18,265 nucleotides of DNA, taken from contig USJX01000057.1 of the NCBI GenBank assembly GCA_900555035.1, positions 1-18,265 of the forward strand, read 5' to 3'. The notes under the pieces are model-generated. The model was given only the letters and a program-made list of their open reading frames with translations. It had not been told where the DNA came from and did not search any database. Shown one piece after another: positions 1 to 6,436 of this stretch. The stretch is from an uncultured Prevotella sp. (GTDB lineage Bacteria; Bacteroidota; Bacteroidia; Bacteroidales; Bacteroidaceae). Numbering within the stretch: the first letter of the stretch is position 1; each line of letters opens with the position of its first letter. The position numbers were made by a program, and so were the translations under genes.

Positions 1-6
1 AAGAGA

Positions 7-98
7 GGTGAAGAGTGGTGAAGAGTTGCGGGAACTCTTCACCTCGCCAAACGCCTTGTTTATCGGGGTTTGCGAGGGATGGGTGAAGAGTGAAGAGT
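7..98. repeat. GGTGAAGAGT repeat cluster with nested inverted repeats
   Basis: The unit GGTGAAGAGT occurs directly at 7-16, 17-26 and 82-91, inverted at 34-43, and as the partial GTGAAGAGT at 90-98. The segments 17-27 and 33-43 form a perfect 11-bp inverted repeat with a 5-base loop. The same inverted arm (34-43) can instead pair with 82-91, enclosing a second imperfect stem (43-55 with 66-76, two single-base bulges). The result is a long REP- or MITE-like hairpin. It lies 3' of the minus-strand mlaF gene, but no T-tract follows the hairpin on that strand, so I do not call it a terminator. It may be one copy of a dispersed intergenic repeat family; I cannot confirm the copy number from this window. 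Confidence 0.7.
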
Positions 99-129
99 AT
101 TTGGTAAAAATCTCTGCCGCTACATACCG

Positions 130-906
130 TCACTCTCTTTTGCTTTCTTCTCCCATCTCTGCCTTCTTCACCTTTCTGAACAAATCGGAGGCGAAGACGA
201 GGTCGTTGAGTTTCTCGTTGGTGGCGCTCATTACCTGGTTTTTGTTGCCCTGCCACTCCTTGTGGCCCTGGTAGATGAAGCAGATGTTCTCGCCGATGCC
301 CATCACCGAGTTCATATCGTGGGTATTGATGATGGTGGTCATGTTGTAATCCTTGGTAATGCCCGAGAGGAGTTCGTCGATGACGAGTGATGTCTTCGGG
401 TCGAGACCAGAGTTTGGCTCATCGCAGAAGAGATACTTCGGGTTCATCACGATGGCACGGGCTATTGCCACACGCTTCTGCATACCTCCCGAAATCTCAC
501 CAGGGAATTTCTGCTGTGCCTCTATCAGATTCACACGGTCGAGACATTCCTGTGCGCGCTTCACGCGTTCCTTATAATTAAGGTTGGAAAACATATCGAG
601 CGGAAACATCACGTTTTCCAATACATTGAGCGAGTCGAAAAGGGCGGCGCTCTGGAAAATCATTCCCATCTCACGGCGCATCATCACCTTCTCCTTCTTG
701 TTCATGTGAACAAAGTCACGACCATCGTAGAGCACCTGACCGCTGGTAGGTTCCAGGAGTCCGACGAGATTCTTCATCAAAACCGTCTTTCCCGAACCAC
801 TCTGACCGATGATCAGATTGGTCTTGCCGGTTTCGAATTGCACGCTGATATTATCGAGTACGGTCTTATCGCCGAATTTTTTCGTAAGATTTTTAACTTC
901 TATCAT
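130..906 (-). CDS. mlaF: MlaF-type ABC transporter ATP-binding protein (phospholipid/MCE transport)
   Basis: This 258-residue cytoplasmic ATPase should power an MCE-type lipid transporter that moves phospholipids between the inner and outer membrane. All ABC motifs are visible: Walker A GQSGSGKT at 34-41, the Q-loop Gln at 85, the signature ISGGMQKR at 138-145, Walker B YLFCDEP at 158-164 and the H-loop His at 196. The signature with GGMQKR, and GLDP after Walker B, are typical of the MlaF/Ttg2A branch rather than of sugar or amino-acid importers. It lies 59 bases downstream of the MlaE-type permease on the same strand, so the two are probably one transcript. The substrate-binding MCE protein (MlaD) is not in the window and may lie to the left of base 1 or elsewhere. 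The family call is firm; the direction of transport is not readable from sequence. Confidence 0.9.
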   Translation of the reverse strand: MIEVKNLTKKFGDKTVLDNISVQFETGKTNLIIGQSGSGKTVLMKNLVGLLEPTSGQVLYDGRDFVHMNKKEKVMMRREMGMIFQSAALFDSLNVLENVMFPLDMFSNLNYKERVKRAQECLDRVNLIEAQQKFPGEISGGMQKRVAIARAIVMNPKYLFCDEPNSGLDPKTSLVIDELLSGITKDYNMTTIINTHDMNSVMGIGENICFIYQGHKEWQGNKNQVMSATNEKLNDLVFASDLFRKVKKAEMGEESKRE

Positions 907-923
907 AGTTCACTTCTTTAACT

Positions 924-983
924 GAGAATTTAAGAGAGAATTTTAGAAAGAATTGTAGAGAGAGTTTAAGAGAGTATCTGAGT
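924..983. repeat. Degenerate 12-bp tandem repeat between mlaE and mlaF
   Basis: Four consecutive 12-base units, related to GAGAATTTAAGA, occupy 924-935, 936-947, 948-959 and 960-971, with a weaker fifth at 972-983. Each of the first four differs from the consensus at three or fewer positions. The array fills most of the mlaF-mlaE spacer and runs into the stop and last codons of mlaE (the stop codon is at 966-968). Because the unit is a multiple of three, change in copy number would not shift the mlaE frame. Confidence 0.65.
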
Positions 984-1712
984 AAGGAACACATCAGAGA
1001 AGAGGATGAGTACGCTGGAGCATACCACGGCATCGGTGGAAGACTTTCCTACCTCTACCGAACCGCCTTCTACGGTGTATCCGAAATACGATGCCACACT
1101 CGAAATGATGAATGCGAAGAAGAGACTCTTGATGATACTCATCCATACAAACCACTGGTTGAAGTTGTGCTGCAATCCCAGGGTCAGGTCGTCGGGTGGC
1201 AGAATGTGGCCGATGTAGGCCGTGGCATAAGCGCCCACCGTGCCCAGCAGGGATGAGAAGATAACGAGGAACGGCATGATGGTAACCAGGCCCAGAATCT
1301 TAGGAAGAATCAGGTAGCATGCTGAGTTGACACCCATGATGTCGAGGGCGTCAATCTGCTGGGTTACTCGCATGGTGCCCAGCTCGGAGGCGATGTTGGA
1401 ACCTACCTTACCCGCCAGAATCAGACACATGATGCTGGAAGAGAACTCCAGCAGCATGATTTCTCGGGTGGTATAGCCCGAAACCCATCGCGGCATCCAG
1501 GGACTCTGGATGTTGAGTTTCATCTGGATGCAGATAACCGCACCGATGAAGAACGAGATGAGAAGCACGATGCCAATGGAATTGACTCCAAGTTGCGACA
1601 TCTCCTTCACATATTGTTTGAGGAACATGCGCATACGTTCAGGACGCGAAAATGACCGCGCCATTAATATAAGATATTTACCGAAGGTGGTAAGCCATTT
1701 TTCTATTAACAT
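966..1712 (-). CDS. mlaE: MlaE-type ABC transporter permease
   Basis: A 248-residue integral inner-membrane permease of the MlaE/Ttg2B family, partner of the ATPase encoded just downstream. It is strongly hydrophobic, with membrane segments around residues 44-64, 86-104, 133-170 and 190-210 and near the C-terminus. The conserved family core is clear: residues 101-127 read from GKVGSNIASE through ELGTMRVTQQIDAL, the cytoplasmic coupling-helix region that docks on MlaF. The length matches the family (about 250-260). The start at 1712 is the first ATG after a promoter-like box at 1737-1769 and leaves an N-terminal amphipathic stretch usual for MlaE. It is divergent from lptB with 132 bases between the starts. 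The whole assignment rests on family motifs; the lipid substrate is inferred from the family. Confidence 0.9.
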   Translation of the reverse strand: MLIEKWLTTFGKYLILMARSFSRPERMRMFLKQYVKEMSQLGVNSIGIVLLISFFIGAVICIQMKLNIQSPWMPRWVSGYTTREIMLLEFSSSIMCLILAGKVGSNIASELGTMRVTQQIDALDIMGVNSACYLILPKILGLVTIMPFLVIFSSLLGTVGAYATAYIGHILPPDDLTLGLQHNFNQWFVWMSIIKSLFFAFIISSVASYFGYTVEGGSVEVGKSSTDAVVCSSVLILFSDVFLTQILS

Positions 1713-1736
1713 GCTATATTTTTTCTATTTTTGGTG

Positions 1737-1769
1737 CAAAAGTAACCAAAATCCTCTAAAAAACTGCAA
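1737..1769 (-). promoter_or_regulatory. Putative promoter of mlaE-mlaF
   Basis: On the minus strand the box TACTTTTGCA (the -7 element TAnnTTTG occupies 1737-1744) is preceded by ATTG (TTG at 1767-1769), 22 bases upstream. This fits the Bacteroidota TTTG / TAnnTTTG promoter, with a spacer one or two bases longer than usual. The box ends about 25 bases upstream of the mlaE start. Confidence 0.6.
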
Positions 1770-1818
1770 TATTATGAATAGTTTTTGATTTTTAAAGCGA
1801 TATTTCCACCTTTTTTAG

Positions 1819-1826
1819 TATTTTTG
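1819..1826 (+). promoter_or_regulatory. Putative -7 box of lptB
   Basis: TATTTTTG followed by CAA matches the Bacteroidota -7 consensus TAnnTTTG and ends 18 bases before the lptB ATG. I see no TTTG at the expected -33 distance, so the call rests on the -7 box and its position. Transcription would start around 1830, leaving a very short leader. Confidence 0.5.
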
Positions 1827-1844
1827 CAACCAAATTAGCTAATT

Positions 1845-2672
1845 ATGGACGAAATAAAGAATCAAGGACAACCTGCTTCCGAAGAAAAACTGGTTCTCAG
1901 AACGGAAGGGTTGGTGAAGCGCTATGGCAAGCGAACTGTTGCCAACGGCGTGACGATAAATGTAAAACAAGGTGAGATTGTGGGTTTGCTGGGACCTAAC
2001 GGTGCCGGTAAGACCACCTCTTTTTATATGACCACGGGCTTGGTGGTACCAAACGAAGGCCATGTTTATCTGGGCGACCAGGAAATTACGAAGTTTCCGG
2101 TGTATAAGCGTGCACGTGCCGGCATAGGATATCTGCCGCAGGAGGCGAGCGTGTTCCGCAAGATGAGTGTGGAGGACAACATCATGTCGGTATTGGAGAT
2201 GACGGGCAAGTCTAAGGACTACCAGAAGGAGAAACTGGAGAGTCTGATTAACGACTTCGACCTTCAGAAGGTGCGCAAGAACCTGGGCGACCAGCTTTCG
2301 GGTGGTGAACGCCGCCGTGTGGAGATAGCCCGCTGCCTGGCCAACGACCCTAAGTTCATCATGCTCGATGAGCCGTTTGCCGGCGTGGATCCTATCCAGG
2401 TGGAGGAAATCCAGCACATCGTGTGGAAGCTGAAGTACCGCAACATCGGTATCCTCATCACCGACCACAATGTGGATGAGACACTTACCATCACCGACAG
2501 AGCCTATCTGCTCTTCGAGGGCCGCATCCTTTTCCAGGGTACACCAGAGGAACTGGCAGAGAATAAGACGGTGAAGGAGAAGTATCTTACCACCAGTTTT
2601 GTGCTCCGCAAGAAGGACTTCCAGCTGCTTGATGAGCAGAAAAAAGCCAAAGAAGTGGAGAAAGATGGTTAA
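1845..2672 (+). CDS. lptB: LPS export ABC transporter ATP-binding protein LptB
   Basis: Cytoplasmic ATPase of the Lpt machine (LptB2FGC) that extracts lipopolysaccharide from the inner membrane and pushes it along the Lpt bridge to the outer membrane. Motifs: Walker A GPNGAGKT at 50-57, Q-loop in GYLPQEASVFRKMSVEDN (Gln99, a hallmark stretch of LptB), signature LSGGERRR at 151-158, Walker B FIMLDEP at 171-177, then FAGVDP, and the H-loop ITDHNV with His208. At 275 residues it is longer than E. coli LptB (241), with about 16 extra residues at the N-terminus and a charged C-terminal tail (256-275). That pattern is common in Bacteroidota as far as I recall. It stands alone on the plus strand, divergent from mlaEF; the LptF/G permeases are not in the window. 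Confidence 0.93.
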   Translation: MDEIKNQGQPASEEKLVLRTEGLVKRYGKRTVANGVTINVKQGEIVGLLGPNGAGKTTSFYMTTGLVVPNEGHVYLGDQEITKFPVYKRARAGIGYLPQEASVFRKMSVEDNIMSVLEMTGKSKDYQKEKLESLINDFDLQKVRKNLGDQLSGGERRRVEIARCLANDPKFIMLDEPFAGVDPIQVEEIQHIVWKLKYRNIGILITDHNVDETLTITDRAYLLFEGRILFQGTPEELAENKTVKEKYLTTSFVLRKKDFQLLDEQKKAKEVEKDG

Positions 2673-2710
2673 AAAATCAAATTTTTCTCTTATATATTAG
2701 GTATATCCAT

Positions 2711-2728
2711 TAAATTTGTGTAATTTTG
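2711..2728 (+). promoter_or_regulatory. Putative promoter boxes of tig
   Basis: The 174-base lptB-tig gap contains two overlapping-scale matches to TAnnTTTG: TAAATTTG at 2711-2718 and TAATTTTG at 2721-2728. The second is followed by CAA like the other promoters here. TTAG at 2697-2700, 20 bases upstream of the second box, is a three-of-four match to the -33 TTTG. The tig ATG would follow a leader of about 110 bases that is A-rich and carries no clear hairpin or Shine-Dalgarno. Confidence 0.5.
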
Positions 2729-2846
2729 CAAGCCGATTGCGTAGAGTGCAAACCAAAAAGACAGATGGAGAGCCTAAACCAATTGGAAAAAGAGAAAATG
2801 AATTAAAAAGAAAATTTAATAATAACATAATAAAAAAGAAATCAAG

Positions 2847-4205
2847 ATGAAAGTTTCATTTGAAAATCCTGACAAGATTAACGGTCTCTTGACTCTCGTA
2901 GTAGAGGAGGATGACTACAAGAACGAGGTTGAGAAGACATTGAAAGATTACCGTAAGAAGGCTAACGTTCCAGGTTTCCGTCCTGGTCAGGCTCCTATGG
3001 GTATGATTAAGCGCCAGTTTGGCCCATCTGTAAAGATGGAGGCTATCAACAAGATCGTAGGCCAGGAGATTTACAAGTATGTACAGGAAAACAAGATTCA
3101 GATGCTCGGCGAGCCTCTTCCATCTGAGAAGCAGGAGCCAGCTGACTTGGAGAAGGGTACTACATTCACATTCATGTTCGACATCGCTGTTGCACCTGAG
3201 TTCAAGGTAACTCTCAACGGTCGCGACAAGGTTGATTACTATAACATTAAGGTTGACGACAAGATTCTCGACCAGCAGGTAGAGATGTACGCTCAGCGTG
3301 CAGGTAGCTACGAGAAGGGCGAGCAGTATGAGGAGAACGACCTTTTGAAGGGTGACATCCGTGAGCTCGACGAGAACGGTAACACCAAGGAAGGCGGTAT
3401 CACAGTAGAGGGTGCTATCCTGATGCCTAGCTACATCAAGGTAGAGGAGCAGAAGAACCTCTTCAACGGTGCTAAGCTCGGTGATATCATCACATTCAAC
3501 CCTAAGAAGGCTTACCCAGAGAACGATACAGAGGTTTCTACTCTCTTGAAGATTGAGCGTGAGGCTGTGGCTGACTTGGAGTCTGAGTTCAGCTTCCAGA
3601 TTACAGAGATCCAGCGCTTCAAGAAGCACGAGGTTAATGAGGAGCTCTTCAAGCAGGTATTCGGTGAGGATACTGACGTGAAGGACGAGGCTGCTTTCCG
3701 TGCTAAGATTGCTGAGGGCTTGCAGGAGCAGTTGGTTAACGACTCTGACTACAAGTTCATCCTCGACGTACGCGAGCACTGCGAGAAGAAGGTAGGTGAG
3801 TTGACTTATCCAGACGCACTCTTGAAGCGCATCATGTTGGCTAACAACAAGGATAAGGGTGAGGAGTTCGTAGAGAAGAACTACGAGCAGAGCATCAAGG
3901 AGTTGACATGGCACCTCATCAAGGAGCAGCTCATCAAGGCTCAGGACATCAAGGTGAACGACGAGGACATCAAGGAGACAGCTAAGGAAGCTGCCCGTGC
4001 TCAGTTCGCTCAGTATGGCATGACCAACATTCCTGAGGAGTACATCGAGAACTATGCAAACGAGATTCTCAAGAAGGGTGATTCTGTTGATGCATTGGTA
4101 GAGCGTTCTATCGATCGCAAGTTGGCTGTGGCTCTTAAGGGTGCCGTAAAACTCAACGAAAAGGAGATTTCTGTAGAGGATTTCAACAAGATGATGCAGG
4201 AATAA
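2847..4205 (+). CDS. tig: Trigger factor, ribosome-associated chaperone
   Basis: The 452-residue protein binds the ribosome at the exit tunnel and shields nascent chains. The N-terminal ribosome-binding domain spans about 1-115, with the signature loop VPGFRPGQAP at 41-50. E. coli has GFRKGKVP; here the lysine position in the tip is Gln, as is common outside proteobacteria. A diverged FKBP-like middle domain covers about 145-250, and the helical C-terminal arm domain runs from about 255 to 452 and is rich in Lys/Glu. Codon use is strongly biased (AAG, GAG, CTC, with few rare codons), which fits a highly expressed gene. It sits upstream of clpP-clpX, the common bacterial order, but a terminator-like hairpin separates it from clpP. 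Start: the ATG after the A-rich leader gives the full first strand MKVSFEN. Confidence 0.94.
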   Translation: MKVSFENPDKINGLLTLVVEEDDYKNEVEKTLKDYRKKANVPGFRPGQAPMGMIKRQFGPSVKMEAINKIVGQEIYKYVQENKIQMLGEPLPSEKQEPADLEKGTTFTFMFDIAVAPEFKVTLNGRDKVDYYNIKVDDKILDQQVEMYAQRAGSYEKGEQYEENDLLKGDIRELDENGNTKEGGITVEGAILMPSYIKVEEQKNLFNGAKLGDIITFNPKKAYPENDTEVSTLLKIEREAVADLESEFSFQITEIQRFKKHEVNEELFKQVFGEDTDVKDEAAFRAKIAEGLQEQLVNDSDYKFILDVREHCEKKVGELTYPDALLKRIMLANNKDKGEEFVEKNYEQSIKELTWHLIKEQLIKAQDIKVNDEDIKETAKEAARAQFAQYGMTNIPEEYIENYANEILKKGDSVDALVERSIDRKLAVALKGAVKLNEKEISVEDFNKMMQE

Positions 4206-4238
4206 GCGTTTTTTTGAAAAAAAACTTCAAATAAATAC

Positions 4239-4307
4239 GAGGTTATCGACTTTTTTTATTATCTTTGTTCCACCGAACGGGATGATGAGGTCGATAACCT
4301 CTTTTTT
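4239..4307 (+). terminator. Long-loop inverted repeat plus T-tract after tig
   Basis: GAGGTTATCGAC at 4239-4250 is a perfect inverted match of GTCGATAACCTC at 4290-4301, immediately followed by TTTTTT (4302-4307). Stem of 12 bp, loop of 39 bases. It starts 34 bases past the tig stop, so read-through transcripts from tig could form a terminator. The loop is long for an intrinsic terminator; a shorter internal hairpin (4287-4301) shares its right arm and T-tract. Confidence 0.6.
4260..4267 (+). promoter_or_regulatory. Putative -7 box of clpP-clpX inside the inverted-repeat loop
   Basis: TATCTTTG fits TAnnTTTG and would start transcription around 4272-4275, giving clpP a leader of about 67 bases. 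There is no good -33 TTTG at the proper distance (TACG at 4236-4239 is a two-of-four match). The box lies within the loop of the tig terminator repeat. Confidence 0.45.
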
Positions 4308-4312
4308 CGTTC
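4275..4312 (+). promoter_or_regulatory. Possible clpP leader hairpin with U-tract
   Basis: In an RNA beginning near 4274, GAGGT (4287-4291) pairs with ACCTC (4297-4301) around the 5-base loop CGATA. Six T residues follow, and flanking GAACG (4275-4279) pairs with CGTTC (4308-4312) around an internal loop. The inner hairpin plus U-tract resembles a weak attenuator or the core of the tig terminator. Seen in sequence; the function is inferred. Confidence 0.4.
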
Positions 4313-4340
4313 CTAAAAATGAAGAAAATAATAATAAGAT

Positions 4341-5003
4341 ATGAACGATTTTAGAAAATATGCTACCAAGCATCTTGGCATGAATGGAATGGTGCTTGAC
4401 GATGTAATGAATGCGCAGGCGAAGTATTTGAACCCTTACATTCTGGAGGAGCGTCAGCTGAACGTTACTCAGATGGATGTGTTCTCACGATTGATGATGG
4501 ACCGCATCATCTTCCTGGGAACCGAGATTGATGATTATACTGCCAACACCCTGCAGGCACAGTTGCTCTATCTCGACTCTGTGGATAGCGGCAAGGATAT
4601 CTCTATCTATCTGAACAGTCCTGGCGGTAGTGTTACTGCCGGATTGGGTATCTATGATACCATGCAGTTTATCTCTAGCGATGTGGCTACCATCTGTACA
4701 GGTATGGCTGCCTCTATGGCTGCCGTGCTGCTCGTTTCAGGTAAGGAGGGCAAGCGTTCTGCCTTGCCTCATAGCCGCGTGATGATTCACCAGCCATTGG
4801 GTGGTGTGCAGGGTCAGGCTTCTGATATCGAGATTGAGGCCCGCGAGATTCTGAAGATGAAGAAGGAACTCTACACCATCATCTCTGAGCACTCTCATAC
4901 TCCATACGACAAGGTTTATGCAGACAGCGACCGTAACTACTGGATGACTGCCGAGGAGGCTAAGGAGTATGGCATGATTGACAATGTGCTGGTACGTAAG
5001 TAA
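4341..5003 (+). CDS. clpP: ATP-dependent Clp protease proteolytic subunit ClpP
   Basis: Serine peptidase that assembles into a double heptamer and degrades substrates unfolded by ClpX in the cytoplasm. The 220-residue protein carries the triad: Ser125 in GMAASMAA (121-128), His150 in MIHQPLGG, and Asp197 in SDRNYWM by alignment to E. coli Asp185 (precursor numbering). The oxyanion-hole region SPGGSV (93-98) is intact. The N-terminal 30 residues or so form the propeptide/axial-loop region. It is followed by clpX after 86 bases containing AT-rich repeats. The start gives MNDFRKYATKHLGMNG, a normal extent for the phylum. Confidence 0.96.
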   Translation: MNDFRKYATKHLGMNGMVLDDVMNAQAKYLNPYILEERQLNVTQMDVFSRLMMDRIIFLGTEIDDYTANTLQAQLLYLDSVDSGKDISIYLNSPGGSVTAGLGIYDTMQFISSDVATICTGMAASMAAVLLVSGKEGKRSALPHSRVMIHQPLGGVQGQASDIEIEAREILKMKKELYTIISEHSHTPYDKVYADSDRNYWMTAEEAKEYGMIDNVLVRK

Positions 5004-5007
5004 GCTG

Positions 5008-5062
5008 CTATATATATAATAAGGTAAGCTACTATATATAATACTATATATATAATAAGGTA
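5008..5062 (+). repeat. AT-rich direct repeats in the clpP-clpX gap
   Basis: The 19-mer CTATATATATAATAAGGTA occurs twice exactly, at 5008-5026 and 5044-5062 (spacing 36 bases), with a shortened third copy CTATATATAATA at 5032-5043 between them. TAAGCT followed by G or A also precedes the first and middle copies (5001 and 5025). The clpX ATG is 27 bases after the last copy. The core 14-mer TATATATATAATAA recurs upstream of the OmpA-type gene at 16852-16865. Confidence 0.7.
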
Positions 5063-5089
5063 TAAAGAAGTAATAAAGGAAAAAGCATT

Positions 5090-6322
5090 ATGCCAAAGAA
5101 AGTTTGTAGCTTCTGTGGAAGAAGTGAAACGGAAGTTAAGTTGTTGATCACGGGTATCAATGGCTACATCTGCGAGGATTGTGCCAAGCAGGCATACGAC
5201 ATTGTGCAGCAGACTGGCGTGTTGAACCCGCAGACTGGAGCGGATGGCAAGTTCGTGTTGAAGGATGTGCCAAAGCCTATGGAGATCAAGGAATATCTGG
5301 ACGAGTATATCATCGGACAGGATCAGGCTAAGCGCCATTTGGCTGTATCGGTATATAACCACTACAAGCGTTTGCAGCAGCCTGAGGATAAGGATGGCGT
5401 GGAGATAGAGAAGAGCAACATCATCATGGTGGGTAGCACGGGTACAGGTAAGACTCTGCTGGCCCGTACCATCGCCAAGATGCTCGATGTGCCATTCACC
5501 ATCGTAGATGCCACTGTGTTTACAGAGGCTGGTTATGTGGGTGAGGATGTGGAGAGTATCCTTTCCCGTCTGCTCCAGGTGGCCGACTATAATGTGGAAG
5601 CTGCCCAGCGCGGCATCGTGTTCATCGATGAGATTGACAAGATAGCCCGCAAGAGCGACAACCCATCTATTACTCGCGACGTGAGTGGCGAGGGTGTGCA
5701 GCAGGGACTGCTGAAACTGCTGGAGGGAACCATGGTAAACGTTCCGCCAAAGGGAGGCCGCAAGCATCCAGACCAGGATTACATTCATGTGGATACCAAG
5801 AATATCCTCTTTATCTGCGGCGGTGCCTTCGATGGCATCGAGCGCAAGATAGCACAGCGACTCAACACCCATGTGGTGGGTTACAACTCTGTGCAGAATG
5901 TATCTAAGGTGGATAAGAAGGACCTGATGAAGTATATCTTGCCACAAGACCTGAAGGCGTTTGGCTTGATTCCTGAAATCATCGGCCGCTTGCCAGTGCT
6001 CACCTATCTCAACCCATTAGACCGTGATGCATTGCGCAAGATTCTGGTAGAGCCTAAGAACTCTATCGTGAAGCAGTATATGAAACTCTTCGAGATGGAC
6101 GGCATCAAGCTGAGCTTTACAGAGGATTCACTCGACTACATGGTGGATAAGGCAGTGGAGTATAAGTTGGGTGCCCGTGGACTTCGTTCTATCGTGGAGG
6201 CGGTGATGACCGATGCCATGTTCGAGGTTCCTTCTCAGAAGGTAGATAAATTCGAAGTAACATTGGATTACGCCCAGCATCAGCTGGACAAGGCCCATCT
6301 GGGACAGCTGGAGTCAGCTTAA
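5090..6322 (+). CDS. clpX: ATP-dependent unfoldase ClpX
   Basis: AAA+ unfoldase that recognises tagged or specific proteins, unfolds them and threads them into ClpP. The N-terminal zinc domain has Cys6, Cys9, Cys28 and Cys31. The AAA+ core shows Walker A GSTGTGKT (115-122), the substrate-gripping pore loop GYVGED (149-154 region), Walker B IVFIDEID (176-183) and the GLIPEIIGRLPV box at 292-303 with its arginine, then the sensor region ARGLRS. The loop that docks on ClpP, IGF in E. coli, reads VGY here (about 263-265). The 410-residue length is standard. It probably shares a transcript with clpP and ends about 40 bases before a hairpin. Confidence 0.96.
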   Translation: MPKKVCSFCGRSETEVKLLITGINGYICEDCAKQAYDIVQQTGVLNPQTGADGKFVLKDVPKPMEIKEYLDEYIIGQDQAKRHLAVSVYNHYKRLQQPEDKDGVEIEKSNIIMVGSTGTGKTLLARTIAKMLDVPFTIVDATVFTEAGYVGEDVESILSRLLQVADYNVEAAQRGIVFIDEIDKIARKSDNPSITRDVSGEGVQQGLLKLLEGTMVNVPPKGGRKHPDQDYIHVDTKNILFICGGAFDGIERKIAQRLNTHVVGYNSVQNVSKVDKKDLMKYILPQDLKAFGLIPEIIGRLPVLTYLNPLDRDALRKILVEPKNSIVKQYMKLFEMDGIKLSFTEDSLDYMVDKAVEYKLGARGLRSIVEAVMTDAMFEVPSQKVDKFEVTLDYAQHQLDKAHLGQLESA

Positions 6323-6363
6323 AGTTCCCGCAGAGCCAATCGTGATTCGATGAAATAAAACGT

Positions 6364-6395
6364 AAACCAGTTGGGCTTCGTCGCCCAATTGGTTT
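6364..6395 (+). terminator. Hairpin after clpX
   Basis: AAACCAGTTGGGC (6364-6376) pairs with GCCCAATTGGTTT (6383-6395): 13 pairs including one G-U, with a 6-base loop containing TTCG. It lies 42 bases after the clpX stop and before recQ. The 3' side ends in TTT but has no long T-tract, so termination may be partial. Confidence 0.65.
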
Positions 6396-6436
6396 CTACA
6401 TACCATATAAAGACATAAAAAAATAACTAGTTGGAT

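Noticed and set aside
8..274. 88-codon plus-strand frame at the left edge
   Set aside because: Half lies in the repeat and half is antisense to the mlaF C-terminus; no homology recognised.
2856..3914. 352-codon open frame on the minus strand across tig
   Set aside because: It is antisense to a strongly codon-biased gene; GAG/AAG codons read backwards as CTC/CTT produce a Leu-rich stop-free frame. No recognisable protein or start context.
5004..5089. Tandem repeats between clpP and clpX as a CRISPR-like array
   Set aside because: Units are AT-only, overlapping and spaced by 36 bases without unique spacers; no cas genes.
6323..6436. Small RNA or extra gene between clpX and recQ
   Set aside because: Only a hairpin is visible; there is no promoter box and no open frame of useful length.
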